The notes under the pieces are model-generated. The model did no database searches and had not been told where the DNA came from. It saw nothing but the letters and a program-made list of their open reading frames with translations. Source: Flavobacterium limi (GTDB lineage: Bacteria > Bacteroidota > Bacteroidia > Flavobacteriales > Flavobacteriaceae). Taken from it: DNA of 64,000 nt. Both the position numbers and the translations under genes were made by a program. Below, piece by piece: positions 17,673 to 27,067 of this stretch; the first letter of the stretch is position 1; each line of letters begins with the position of its first letter. The stretch covers positions 186,001 to 250,000 of the forward strand of contig NZ_JAADZV010000005.1 of assembly GCF_010645075.1 (NCBI RefSeq). The letters run 5' to 3'.

Positions 17673-18428
17673 TTAAGGTGTTGTCAAGTACTGCCAAAAA
17701 AGCTGCAAGGATTTTTTAGTCACGCAGACAATCTTGATTTTTTTAAAGTCAAATTTTGAAATCGTATTCTCAATCTCAGTTTCTAATGCGGCAGTATCAG
17801 TTGCGGTCCATGTGCCGTTTAGAAAAATTGTCGAGCCCGGAATTATGTTGAAGTCGTTAATCTTATGATATACTTTGGTGTCAAACTCTACAGTAAATTT
17901 TTTGATGTTTGCCCTTACATTTGAATTAGCCCCCACATCAATATGAGATGCATGGTTATAAGCCTCCCGCCAGGGATTATTCGGGGTATTTCCGGCTAAT
18001 TTCTCCTTTAGGTCATTGTATGATTCTTTTACTTTTGAACCATGTGAAACTCCTGCGGTGGTACTCATACCGGATTTGCTTTCCAAAATCCACTCTTCCT
18101 TATCATGAAAATAATAACCGTCAAAGCCCTTTTTAATAGAATTTTCCTCCAGATTAAAAAATAGAAATTGTGGTTCAAAACCTTCTTCATTTAAATACAG
18201 GTGTATAAAAAATTCAGCTATTGCTCCCATTTCTAAAGTCCTGCCTTTCTTTGGCGTAAGGTAATTTACAACGCGCTGCTTGACTCCGTTTAAATCGACA
18301 GTTACATTTCCCTCACAAATTTTAATGAATTTATTATCCAGCGAAGTTTTTAGCGCCGTATCGATATTTTCAATGTCTATAATACATAAATCATTGCCAC
18401 ACTTCAATTTTTTAATAGTTGCATTCAA
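17673..18428 (-). CDS. hamA: Hachiman system nuclease HamA (DUF1837)
   Basis: 251-aa protein of the DUF1837/HamA type. The nuclease core is visible: GRTLEMGAIAEFF (Glu66), then GFDGYYFHDKEEWILESKSG with Asp103, Glu116 and Lys118, a D...ExK active site. HamA is the effector nuclease of Hachiman anti-phage defence and degrades DNA when released by HamB. All expected acidic and Lys residues are present, so it looks functional. It is the first gene of the two-gene hamA-hamB unit. Its promoter would lie in the AT-rich gap upstream of 18428. Confidence 0.88.
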   Translation of the reverse strand: MNATIKKLKCGNDLCIIDIENIDTALKTSLDNKFIKICEGNVTVDLNGVKQRVVNYLTPKKGRTLEMGAIAEFFIHLYLNEEGFEPQFLFFNLEENSIKKGFDGYYFHDKEEWILESKSGMSTTAGVSHGSKVKESYNDLKEKLAGNTPNNPWREAYNHASHIDVGANSNVRANIKKFTVEFDTKVYHKINDFNIIPGSTIFLNGTWTATDTAALETEIENTISKFDFKKIKIVCVTKKSLQLFWQYLTTP

Positions 18429-18551
18429 TGTTTTTCAAAATTAGACATGTTAGATAATCGGATAGTTGGTAGGTAAAAATATTAATAAATTATAAGATTA
18501 TCCTTTAAGTTTTAATAAAAGAAATATGAACATCGTTTTTTATTAGCAAAT

Positions 18552-18779
18552 ATGCTGGAGATTATCCACGATATGTGCTGGGGCTTTCTGGTTTATAGTT
18601 ATGATGAAGTGAATGCTTTTCAGTATAAGACGCAGACAACTGAAGCCATTGGCGACCACTGTTAAAACTTGAAACTCCTTGGGCTTACATTTGAGATAAC
18701 GCCGGAAGTGCCGGGATCTCACTATTTGAATTGTTTAGTTAAAAATGCTGGATCGCCATCAGCGGTTCTTTATAAATAG
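18552..18779 (+). pseudogene. Possible interrupted short ORF before mobB
   Basis: A frame starting at ATG 18552 reads MLEIIHDMCWGFLVYSYDEV, hits a TAA at 18663-18665, then stays open in the same frame for 37 more codons (NLKLLGLTFEITPEVPGSHY and so on) to a TAG at 18777-18779, 7 bp before the mobB start. Codon composition looks protein-like on both sides of the stop. It may be the remnant of a gene cut off when the Hachiman pair was inserted, or chance. No family is recognised. Confidence 0.25.
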
Positions 18780-18786
18780 AAATGGA

Positions 18787-20085
18787 ATGATAGCGAAAAT
18801 AGGAAGAGGAAGCAATTTGTATGGTACGCTGGAATATAACCTGCTCAAAGTCCAAAAAGATGAAGCGTCTGTTGTCTTTACAAGTAAAATAATTGAGACA
18901 GTAACCGGTCAGTATTCCGCGGCCCAGCTGGCCAGATCGTTTCAGACTTTGCTGGCATTAAACCGAAATACTGAAAAACCTGTAATACACATTTCACTCA
19001 ATCCAGATCCAAAGGATATCGTAGACGATGACAGATTCAGGGAAATGGCAGCAGAATATATGGTAAAAATGGGATACGGGCAGCAACCTTTTGCAGTATT
19101 CAAACACACCGATATTGAGCGTGAACATATCCATATAGTAACAATCTGCGTAGATGAAGAAGGCAAGAAGATTTCGGATAAGTTTGAGAAGAGAAGATCT
19201 ATGGCCGTTTGTCGCGAACTGGAAAGAAAGTATGGACTGATTTCCGCGCAGGACAAAGCTCATGGGCAGCAGGGCAAAATATTCAATCCGGTGGATTACA
19301 GGGCAGCAGATGTTAAAAGTCAGATAGCAGCGGTAATTAGGTATCTTCCCAAATACTATCAATTTCAGACTTTGGGCGAATACAATGCCCTTCTTTCGCT
19401 GTTTAATATTACTACGGAAAAAGTGGAAAGCCACTTACACGGAAAAATTAGGCAGGGCTTACTATATCTTTCATTAAACGAAAATGGAGAGCGGGCAGGA
19501 CATCCGCTGAAAGCTTCTTTATTTGGAAAGAATCTAGGACTTCCCGCTTTAGATATCCATTTTGGCAGTTGCAAAAAAGCTTTAAAAGAAAATTCAGGCA
19601 CAATAAAACTTAAAGATACAATAAGGGTTGCATTACACTCAACTGATAACGAAATGGATTTTAAAAATAAGCTACTCCATCAGGATATAAATACAGTGGT
19701 TCGCAGAAACGAAACGGGGCGTATTTATGGTATCACTTTTATAGACCATAATTTCAAGACAGTATGGAACGGTTCGCGTTTAGGGGCTGAATTTTCAGCC
19801 AATATTTTTAATAAGCAGTGGAGTAACGACATAATACAGAATACAAAAGAATCGCTGGCCGTCAATTCAAAAATAGTCATACATAATTTAGATGATCTTC
19901 CGGATGATAATCCACACGAACTTTTTAAGTTTTTAAATAATGAAAATGGTGCTATAAGCCAGGAAAACAATTTTTCATTAGGAGCTTTTGGAGGACTGCT
20001 GCCTGAAGCGAACGGGGAAGATTATGCGGAGGATGCTTTTGCTGCTAAAATGAAGAAGAAAAGAAAACATAATAGGGATAAATAA
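18787..20085 (+). CDS. mobB: Relaxase MobB
   Basis: 432 aa from the ATG at 18787 (MIAKIGRGSNLYGTLEYNLL), the usual start of this family; the open frame begins 42 bp earlier. The relaxase domain shows the catalytic histidine triad H107-x6-H114-x-H116 in KHTDIEREHIHIVT, preceded by PVIHISLNPDPKD. It should nick one strand at oriT, stay covalently attached and lead transfer. The C-terminal third is poorly conserved. Normally mobA precedes it directly; here they are about 3.5 kb apart because of the Hachiman insertion. Confidence 0.93.
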   Translation: MIAKIGRGSNLYGTLEYNLLKVQKDEASVVFTSKIIETVTGQYSAAQLARSFQTLLALNRNTEKPVIHISLNPDPKDIVDDDRFREMAAEYMVKMGYGQQPFAVFKHTDIEREHIHIVTICVDEEGKKISDKFEKRRSMAVCRELERKYGLISAQDKAHGQQGKIFNPVDYRAADVKSQIAAVIRYLPKYYQFQTLGEYNALLSLFNITTEKVESHLHGKIRQGLLYLSLNENGERAGHPLKASLFGKNLGLPALDIHFGSCKKALKENSGTIKLKDTIRVALHSTDNEMDFKNKLLHQDINTVVRRNETGRIYGITFIDHNFKTVWNGSRLGAEFSANIFNKQWSNDIIQNTKESLAVNSKIVIHNLDDLPDDNPHELFKFLNNENGAISQENNFSLGAFGGLLPEANGEDYAEDAFAAKMKKKRKHNRDK

Positions 20086-20111
20086 ATTTTAAGGTAATAG
20101 TAACCATGCAA

Positions 20112-20669
20112 CTATAAAGAGACTCTCAATCCCAAAGCATAACTCCAATACAGGATCCTCGGCGCGGCATGTGTCTTAAACTGGTATATGCCGTACATGT
20201 ATAAGGAGCAAAGTATAAATGCTCCCCAGGTAAGCCCAAAGTAAAAAGCACCCTGCTGTTCTCCATAATCAAACATTGATGATACAACTGCTTTTACTAC
20301 TATTGCGGGAATAATACAGCATATCATTACACAGAATGCCCAAGGCAATATCCAAAGCTTCCTGCTCTTTGCGCGCAGGCCTATGACAGTTCCTTTAAAG
20401 AAATAAATGATGCAGAAAATGACGTAGGTAAATAATAGAGCCAAACCCAAAATTCTAGTTTGGCGGGTTTCTTCCCCTAACAGATTTTGGGACAATATAA
20501 ATCCGGCATAAAAGTAAATGCCGAATATAGCGCACATTTTTAATGCAAAAAAAAGTAAGGAAGCTATCCCAAACATTAATCCCATGGCAGCTTGGCTTTC
20601 TTCCATTTTCCGATTTTCATAATCTGTTTCGCTTTCGCCTGGAAAAGCATCAGGATAATTAGCATACAT
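20112..20669 (-). CDS. Unrecognised small polytopic membrane protein
   Basis: 185 aa with a polar, acidic N-terminus and four to five membrane helices: GLMFGIASLLFFALKMCAIF, a second near IYFYAGFILS, then LGLALLFTYVIFCIIYFF, ILPWAFCVMICCIIPAIVV and FGLTWGAFILCSLYMYGIY. No family is recognised. It is transcribed against mobB and mobC and sits between them. Opposite strand and lack of a partner suggest cargo. A surface- or entry-exclusion function would be conceivable but is guesswork. Confidence 0.6.
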   Translation of the reverse strand: MYANYPDAFPGESETDYENRKMEESQAAMGLMFGIASLLFFALKMCAIFGIYFYAGFILSQNLLGEETRQTRILGLALLFTYVIFCIIYFFKGTVIGLRAKSRKLWILPWAFCVMICCIIPAIVVKAVVSSMFDYGEQQGAFYFGLTWGAFILCSLYMYGIYQFKTHAAPRILYWSYALGLRVSL

Positions 20670-20878
20670 ATTATTTTATGAATTGGCGATGATTATTTAA
20701 ATTATTGTAAGTTGCTGATTTTTAGTTGTATAAAATTAATAAAAAAAACAATAAGTATTCTCGATTTCATTTTACAGCATAAAGCCAAAAACTGTCAAGC
20801 AACTCCAATATGTGCCTCAATAATAATGCGGCACGGTCCAGGATGTAAATTCACGCCGAACGTTAAACATTTTTAAAA

Positions 20879-22888
20879 ATGCAGGGTGATGATGATTTAA
20901 GAGGGCTTGCCAAGATAATGGCATTTATGAGAGCAGTAAGTATCCTGATAGTACTGATGCATTTATACTGGTACTGTTATGGCTTTTTTATGGAAAGGGG
21001 ATGGACAATGGAAACCATTAATAAGATTTTAGGCAGTTTCGACCGTAAAGCAGCTTTGTTTGCTAACGCACTTTATACGAAAATTTTTGCCGTATTGTTA
21101 TTGGCTTTAAGCTGTCTGGGAACAAAGGGAGTAAAGAATTCGAAAATTACATGGCTGAAGATCTTTAGTGCTTTTAGCATTGGCTTTGTCTTTTTCTTTT
21201 TTAATAACTCGTTATTAAGGTTGCCAAAGGAAATAGCATTTTTCTTTTATATCCTGACCACGGGATTGGGCTACGTAGCTTTAATGCTGGCCGGAGTCTG
21301 GAGCAGTCGTCTTTTAAAAACGAATTTAATGGATGATGTTTTCAATAACGAGAACGAGAGTTTTCAGCAGGAGACCCAACTCATGCAAAATGAATTTTCG
21401 GTCAATCTTCCTACAAGATTTTATTATAAAAACAAATGGAATGACGGCTGGATTAATATCGTAAATCCATTTAGGGCAACAATTGTCCTGGGTACGCCGG
21501 GATCTGGTAAATCATATGCAATAATTAACAATTATATCAAGCAGCAGATTGAAAAAGGCTTTTCAATGTATATTTATGACTTCAAGTTTGATGATCTTTC
21601 CACAATTGCCTACAATCATTTATTAAAGCATCATCACAAGTACAAGGTCAAACCGACATTCTATATAATTAACTTTGATGATCCAAGAAAAAGCCATCGC
21701 TGCAATCCGCTTAATCCTGATTTCATGACCGATATTTCGGATGCCTATGAGGCGGCATATACCATAATGCTGAACCTGAACAGGAGCTGGATACAGAAAC
21801 AGGGTGATTTCTTTGTGGAAAGCCCGATTATACTTTTGGCCGCCATTATATGGTTCCTTAAAATCTATGCAAATGGAAGGTATTGCACATTTCCGCACGC
21901 TATTGAATTATTGAATAAGAGATATGCGGACGTGTTTACAATCCTTACGTCCTATTCGGAGCTGGAGAACTATTTATCACCGTTTATGGACGCCTGGCAG
22001 GGAGGTGCACAGGACCAGCTGCAGGGACAGATTGCATCGGCTAAAATACCATTGTCCCGTATGATTTCACCAAGTCTTTATTGGGTTATGACGGGAGATG
22101 ATTTTTCATTGGATATCAATAATCCAAAAGAGCCAAAGATATTATGCGTGGGTAATAATCCCGACCGTCAGAACATCTACTCAGCTGCGCTGGGCCTGTA
22201 CAATTCACGCATCGTAAAACTTATCAATAAAAAAGGACAATTAAAAAGTTCGGTTATTATAGACGAGCTGCCAACTATTTATTTTCGCGGGCTCGATAAT
22301 CTTATTGCTACTGCCCGTAGTAATAAAGTTGCTGTCTGTTTAGGATTTCAGGATTTTTCACAATTGAACAGGGATTACGGGGACAAGGAAAGCAAGGTTA
22401 TCCAAAATACGGTAGGCAACATTTTCAGCGGTCAGGTGGTAGGTGAGACAGCAAAGAGCCTTTCGGAACGTTTCGGGAAAGTATTGCAGAAAAGACAAAG
22501 CATGAGCATCAATCGAAGTGATACATCTACCTCTATATCTACTCAGTTAGACAGCCTTATACCGGCCTCTAAAATTTCTACATTAACACAAGGGTTCTTT
22601 GTCGGGGCTGTGTCGGACAATTTTGACCAGCGAATTGAGCAGAAAATTTTCCATGCTGAAATTGTTGTAGATAATGCACTAATTGCCAATGAATCCAAAT
22701 CCTGTCAAGAGATACCACAGATTTTATCCTTTATCGATGAAACTGGGGCAGATAATATGAAAAAAGAAATTGATGCCAATTATAAGCATATAAAACGAGA
22801 TATAATCATGATTATTGAAATTGAACTGCAACGTATTAAAAATGACCCCGACTTGCAGCATTTAGTGCAAAAGGAGCAAAAAAAATGA
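20879..22888 (+). CDS. mobC: Type IV coupling protein MobC (TraG/TraD-like)
   Basis: 669-aa coupling ATPase that brings the relaxase-DNA complex to the transfer channel. The N-terminus has several membrane helices to about residue 140. Walker A GTPGSGKS lies at residues 205-212; the Walker B region SVIIDELPTIYF is in the second half, near residue 458. A TraM-recognition-type C-terminal domain follows. Length and layout match Bacteroidota ICE MobC. The stop codon lies within the stem of the terminator that follows. Confidence 0.93.
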   Translation: MQGDDDLRGLAKIMAFMRAVSILIVLMHLYWYCYGFFMERGWTMETINKILGSFDRKAALFANALYTKIFAVLLLALSCLGTKGVKNSKITWLKIFSAFSIGFVFFFFNNSLLRLPKEIAFFFYILTTGLGYVALMLAGVWSSRLLKTNLMDDVFNNENESFQQETQLMQNEFSVNLPTRFYYKNKWNDGWINIVNPFRATIVLGTPGSGKSYAIINNYIKQQIEKGFSMYIYDFKFDDLSTIAYNHLLKHHHKYKVKPTFYIINFDDPRKSHRCNPLNPDFMTDISDAYEAAYTIMLNLNRSWIQKQGDFFVESPIILLAAIIWFLKIYANGRYCTFPHAIELLNKRYADVFTILTSYSELENYLSPFMDAWQGGAQDQLQGQIASAKIPLSRMISPSLYWVMTGDDFSLDINNPKEPKILCVGNNPDRQNIYSAALGLYNSRIVKLINKKGQLKSSVIIDELPTIYFRGLDNLIATARSNKVAVCLGFQDFSQLNRDYGDKESKVIQNTVGNIFSGQVVGETAKSLSERFGKVLQKRQSMSINRSDTSTSISTQLDSLIPASKISTLTQGFFVGAVSDNFDQRIEQKIFHAEIVVDNALIANESKSCQEIPQILSFIDETGADNMKKEIDANYKHIKRDIIMIIEIELQRIKNDPDLQHLVQKEQKK

Positions 22889-22911
22889 CCATCAATAATT
22901 TGATGGTCATT
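22884..22911 (+). terminator. Terminator after mobC
   Basis: AATGACCATCA (22884-22894) pairs with TGATGGTCATT (22901-22911) around a 6-nt loop. The left arm overlaps the mobC stop and is preceded by an A-run, so the hairpin may work in both directions, ending mobC on the plus strand and the topB operon on the minus strand. Confidence 0.65.
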
Positions 22912-22954
22912 CCTGCGTACATACTTTTATAATTGAAAATCATTATAAATCTTT

Positions 22955-25018
22955 TTATTTACTAAAATCAAAAAAGCTTCCCGCTTGTTCATTTAATGCG
23001 ATGCAGGCATTGAATTTCTTTCCGGCTTTGCTTTTCATTTCCTTTATTAAAGATGTTTTGCCTTTTGTGACAAGATTGTCAATTTCCGATAAAGGTAAAT
23101 AAAAACCACAAATATTTCTGAACTGTATCCAGTTGCATACTTCATCTCGGCATTTAACAAACTTATCACTAATAATAAGTTGGTGGATTTTGCATTTTGG
23201 ACAGATAAGTTGAGGGACGGTGCTCTCCGCAATCGAAGTTTGCAGTAATTCAGAAGTGATTAATGCCGTGTATGTTTCGATATCATTTTGAAAAGCTGCT
23301 GCATCATTCTGGTTATTCTCAATTTTCTCTAAGGCAGCTTCCCATTCTACAGTCATTCCTACATCGGCAATTTTCTTGTCTTTTACCAGTTCATAAACTT
23401 TTAGTCCTTTCGGAGTAGGTACCAGTGATTTTCCTTCCCTTTGTATGTAATTACGAGAAAAGAGTGTCTCTATAATGCCAGATCTCGTTGCCGCCGTACC
23501 AATACCCATATTTTGTAAGGCACTGTATTGTTCCTTGTTCTCGACTTCTTTTCCGGCAGTTTCCATTACAGATAAAACTCCCGCCTCAGTATAGAGAACC
23601 GGAGGTGTCGTTTGCTTTTCCACAACATTCACACTTTTAATTTTAATTTCATCACCGATTTTCAATGCGGGAAGTTCCTGCGGTGGATCATTGTCATAAA
23701 AACTGCCCCTGATCGCACGCCATCCTGACTCTATTATTTTGCTTTCTCTCAGGCTGTAATCATAATGTAAAACCTGTAATGCAATATGGGTCACTTCCCT
23801 GATGCATGGCTGCGAAATTGCTTCCAGAAGTCTAAAAGCAATCATTTTATAAACTGCGTTTTCCTTTGCTGGCAGGGCAGAAGGTATTCTCTCGGTAATC
23901 AGCAGTCCATGATGATCGGTTACACGCAGGTCATTCACTATGCGTTTGTTGAATTGGCCCCATTTAATTTTGGACACTGCCTGCCTGAATGCATCGCAAT
24001 CCTGCAAAACTCTGATTAGTCCGGGAACTTCTGTCCACATATCTTCAGGAAGGAATCTGCTTCCGGTGCGTGGGTAGGTAATAAATTTCTTTTCATAGAG
24101 GCTTTGTGCAATACTTAGCGTTTCCTCAGCCGAAAGATTCAGTTTTGTATTGGCTTCTTTTTGCAGGCCAGTCAAATCAAAAAGTAATGGTGGATGTTCA
24201 GCCATGTTTTTGGTTTCTGCAGCTGTGACAAAAGCGGTATTTCCACTCCTTGTAATTGATTTTAACACGTTGTCTGCCGATTTTTTATCTTCCCATTTGT
24301 TTTGTGACAGGCTTTTAAAGTCAGTGAATTCTTTGGAATGTAATAATTCTAACTGCCAGTATTTCTTTATTGAGAAGTTTTTATTTTCAAGATAACGCCT
24401 GCATATCAAACCGAGTACAGGAGTCTGTACCCTTCCAAGTGAATAGATTCCATCACCTGCGGCAATACTCAATGCCTGCGACGCATTGATCCCTAATAGC
24501 CAGTCAGCCTGGCTTCTCACTTGTGCACATTTATACAGCGCGTCAAAATCACTGCCAGGCTTTAGATTGTCAAATCCCCGCTTAAGAGCTTTTTCAGTAA
24601 GTGAGCTAATCCATAGTCGCTCAAATGGCTTACTGCATTTGAGGAACTCGTAGATGTTTCGGAATATTAATTCACCCTCACGTCCGGCATCAGTTGCGGC
24701 AATAATCTTTTCACTCAGGCCAATAACACGTTCTATTATTCTTAACTGCTTTTCCGCTCCTGGATCAACAGTATGGCCTTTGTCATTTTTTATTTTACGG
24801 ATCGTCAACAAAAAAGGGTTTGGCATTATGGGGAGTGCGGATTTCTTAAATCCTGAAATTCCGTAATCTTTCGGCATACCCAGTTCTAATAAATGTCCGA
24901 ATGCCCATGTAACAAAATAGCCGTTACCGGTCAGGTAGCCATCTTTTTTTTCGGTGGCTCCGAGCAGTACGGCTATTTCCCTTGCTACACTAGGCTTTTC
25001 TGCAATAATTGTTATCAT
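22955..25018 (-). CDS. topB: DNA topoisomerase III (type IA), ICE-borne
   Basis: 687-aa type IA topoisomerase. The TOPRIM domain starts at MITIIAEKPSVAREIAVLLGA, with DAGREGELIF near residue 110. The catalytic tyrosine lies in KFITYPRTGSRFLP near residue 312. A C-terminal Cys motif (CPKCKIHQLIISDKFVKCRDEVC) can form a zinc ribbon. Bacteroidota ICEs regularly carry such a gene next to DUF3945 proteins; it presumably resolves transfer or excision intermediates. It lies 6 bp after the DUF3945 gene, as an operon. Confidence 0.95.
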   Translation of the reverse strand: MITIIAEKPSVAREIAVLLGATEKKDGYLTGNGYFVTWAFGHLLELGMPKDYGISGFKKSALPIMPNPFLLTIRKIKNDKGHTVDPGAEKQLRIIERVIGLSEKIIAATDAGREGELIFRNIYEFLKCSKPFERLWISSLTEKALKRGFDNLKPGSDFDALYKCAQVRSQADWLLGINASQALSIAAGDGIYSLGRVQTPVLGLICRRYLENKNFSIKKYWQLELLHSKEFTDFKSLSQNKWEDKKSADNVLKSITRSGNTAFVTAAETKNMAEHPPLLFDLTGLQKEANTKLNLSAEETLSIAQSLYEKKFITYPRTGSRFLPEDMWTEVPGLIRVLQDCDAFRQAVSKIKWGQFNKRIVNDLRVTDHHGLLITERIPSALPAKENAVYKMIAFRLLEAISQPCIREVTHIALQVLHYDYSLRESKIIESGWRAIRGSFYDNDPPQELPALKIGDEIKIKSVNVVEKQTTPPVLYTEAGVLSVMETAGKEVENKEQYSALQNMGIGTAATRSGIIETLFSRNYIQREGKSLVPTPKGLKVYELVKDKKIADVGMTVEWEAALEKIENNQNDAAAFQNDIETYTALITSELLQTSIAESTVPQLICPKCKIHQLIISDKFVKCRDEVCNWIQFRNICGFYLPLSEIDNLVTKGKTSLIKEMKSKAGKKFNACIALNEQAGSFFDFSK

Positions 25019-25024
25019 ATGTTA

Positions 25025-26449
25025 TTACATTTTACGCCCTTTTGATTTAGCAGGTGCATCGGACTCTTCTTGATGTTCCTGCTGTTTTTTTTCATCAGGA
25101 ACTGTTTGCCCTGATTTTAAAGGTTCCTTGATGTTCTTAGTTGCTTCGTTCGTTTTGCCTTCGGAATTGACTGCGGTTTGTGTTTTATGCGCTTCCGAAG
25201 GTTTTATCTGTTCTTTGATTTTATCTGGATTTTGGAATGAAAATTCTGTTTTATTGGTTTCTTTGTTGTAAGTGATATATCCATTGTATTCCTTGCCTTT
25301 TTTATCCACGAGGCCGCTGATATAAACCGTGTGACCCTCTTTGAGCTTTTGATATTGTTCATTATCGAGTTCTTTGTCCCTAAAGTTTTTTGGTGCTCCC
25401 TCTATTTGGTTCTGCTGGTTGTTAGGAGTATTTCTGTCAAAGAGAAATTCTACAAAGCGTTTATCTGCATTGAACTGAACCGATGCATCAAACGTTTTTC
25501 CTTTATTGGAGACCATACCTTCTATTGGAAGCGGTTTCCCTTCCAGCAATGTTTGCTTTTGCTCTTCGTTAAGCTTTACTCCTTTAATTTCATCAGGGAT
25601 TTTAATGAAATCCGTGCGCAGGGCCACCACCTCATTGGTTAGTCTGTCTATACTGATAATGGAGGGGCTGATTTCATTGTTTTTCGGATTGGTGAGATTT
25701 ACTATTCGTCCCATATTGCCAGTTTGCAGTAGATTGTCTTTATCTTCCTTGCTGAACTCGTGACCGAAAAAAGGAAAATTCAGATTGGGTGATTTTCGGA
25801 TGCCGTGAATGGCCAGCACGACCTGTCCTTCGTCGTTTTGTTTAAGGGATAGGCGTGCATCCATTCGGGTTATGGCAGTACCCAGGTTAAGGCTTACCGG
25901 TACAAGCTCATTTGTTTTGTATCCCTTTAGTAAAGGATCAAGCAAATTTAGTTTTTCAAGTTTCTCTTTGCTTAAGCCAAGATTGTTTAATGTCTCCCAG
26001 TCGATCTGTTCCGGTTTATATTTATATTCACTGGTTTCCGGATTTGTCTGTGTTGTTTCCATATTGTTTTTATTTTCTTGTTTATATTTCTTTTTTACTT
26101 CGTACTGTTTCATTAATTGTTCACCTTCAGGTGTGGGATGATCTAAGTGTTTCTGCATATCTTTTGAAGTATCAACAGCCAGCAGCGCCGGGATTTTGAA
26201 AAACGAAAAATTAGTTGGGTTTTTCAGCTGGCTAAAAAAATTCGAAAAGAAATTCGAAAACAAATCACCCTGTTTATCAACCCGCATAAACTGATTCTCA
26301 TTTTTCCGGGTAGGGTCAACGGTTTCCAGATTGCCATTTTGATCAATGCCTTTTACGGCCAGGATTTTCTTTTTCTCCTTATCAAATACCAGCAGTATAT
26401 CCGATAATTCTTCCTGAGTGTTAAGTATCTCTTTAATTTGTTCGCTCAT
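25025..26449 (-). CDS. DUF4099/DUF3945 domain protein
   Basis: 474 aa from the ATG at 26449 (MSEQIKEILNTQEELSDILLV); an ATG 21 bp upstream is possible. The order is an N-terminal ICE-type domain, a DUF4099 segment (EQIDWETLNNLGLSKEKLEK), and DUF3945 repeats (KLNEEQKQTLLEGKPLPIEGMV, then a second DNEQYQKLKEGHTVYISGLV). The C-terminus is polar, Lys/Gln/Glu-rich and ends KSKGRKM. Such proteins are constant neighbours of topB in Bacteroidota ICEs; their biochemical role is unknown. Confidence 0.85.
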   Translation of the reverse strand: MSEQIKEILNTQEELSDILLVFDKEKKKILAVKGIDQNGNLETVDPTRKNENQFMRVDKQGDLFSNFFSNFFSQLKNPTNFSFFKIPALLAVDTSKDMQKHLDHPTPEGEQLMKQYEVKKKYKQENKNNMETTQTNPETSEYKYKPEQIDWETLNNLGLSKEKLEKLNLLDPLLKGYKTNELVPVSLNLGTAITRMDARLSLKQNDEGQVVLAIHGIRKSPNLNFPFFGHEFSKEDKDNLLQTGNMGRIVNLTNPKNNEISPSIISIDRLTNEVVALRTDFIKIPDEIKGVKLNEEQKQTLLEGKPLPIEGMVSNKGKTFDASVQFNADKRFVEFLFDRNTPNNQQNQIEGAPKNFRDKELDNEQYQKLKEGHTVYISGLVDKKGKEYNGYITYNKETNKTEFSFQNPDKIKEQIKPSEAHKTQTAVNSEGKTNEATKNIKEPLKSGQTVPDEKKQQEHQEESDAPAKSKGRKM

Positions 26450-26530
26450 AATTTTAAATTTTAAATTCATTTGCGAAATTAAAGAGTGAAAAAGTGCTGA
26501 CTAGAAGCTGGAATCTTTTGGCATTATTTT

Positions 26531-26839
26531 TCACTCCCTGTCGTATGCTTTCGGCATTCGGACATTAAAACTTTCTCTGATGAACTGGTGTACATCAGAT
26601 AGCTTATAATATATTTTACCGCTGATCGTATAATAGGGGAGCCTTCCAGAAGATCGGTAACGCTGCAATGATCGGGAACTAATCTTAAGCATCTGCAATA
26701 TATCCTGGTTGTCCAAAAGCTCTTCGCCGTCAACACTTCCGCGCTTTTTTTCAAGTTCACTGATATGTGAGCTCATAAGATCGAATCGTTCTATGATTCG
26801 TTCCATCCAGGAAATGAATTCCATTCTGTCTATATTCAT
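26531..26839 (-). CDS. Helix-turn-helix (excisionase-like) protein
   Basis: 102-aa DNA-binding protein. A coiled N-terminal helix (FISWMERIIERFDLMSSHISELEKK) precedes an HTH_17/MerR-like domain (LLDNQDILQMLKISSRSLQRYRSSGRLPYYTISGKIYYKLSDVHQFI). Proteins of this type near rteC in CTnDOT-like elements act in excision or its control (compare Xis and Exc-linked regulators). It lies upstream of and on the same strand as the DUF3945-topB pair. Confidence 0.8.
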   Translation of the reverse strand: MNIDRMEFISWMERIIERFDLMSSHISELEKKRGSVDGEELLDNQDILQMLKISSRSLQRYRSSGRLPYYTISGKIYYKLSDVHQFIRESFNVRMPKAYDRE

Positions 26840-27067
26840 GGCCGTGTGTTTTGCATTATTGAAGCAAAGTTGCTACGTGCAAAATTTTTTCATTGCCAAT
26901 GCCAGCCAATGTAAAATGCTGTTTTGTGAAAATTTTAACGGTTACACTAATTATACAACTATGTTGATTTTGTTAGGACAGATGAACATGCCGAAGCGAT
27001 TATATATTATTGGCCACTCAATGCCAATTGCATCACATTGGTGGAGGATTGCAAGTTTCAAAATGCG

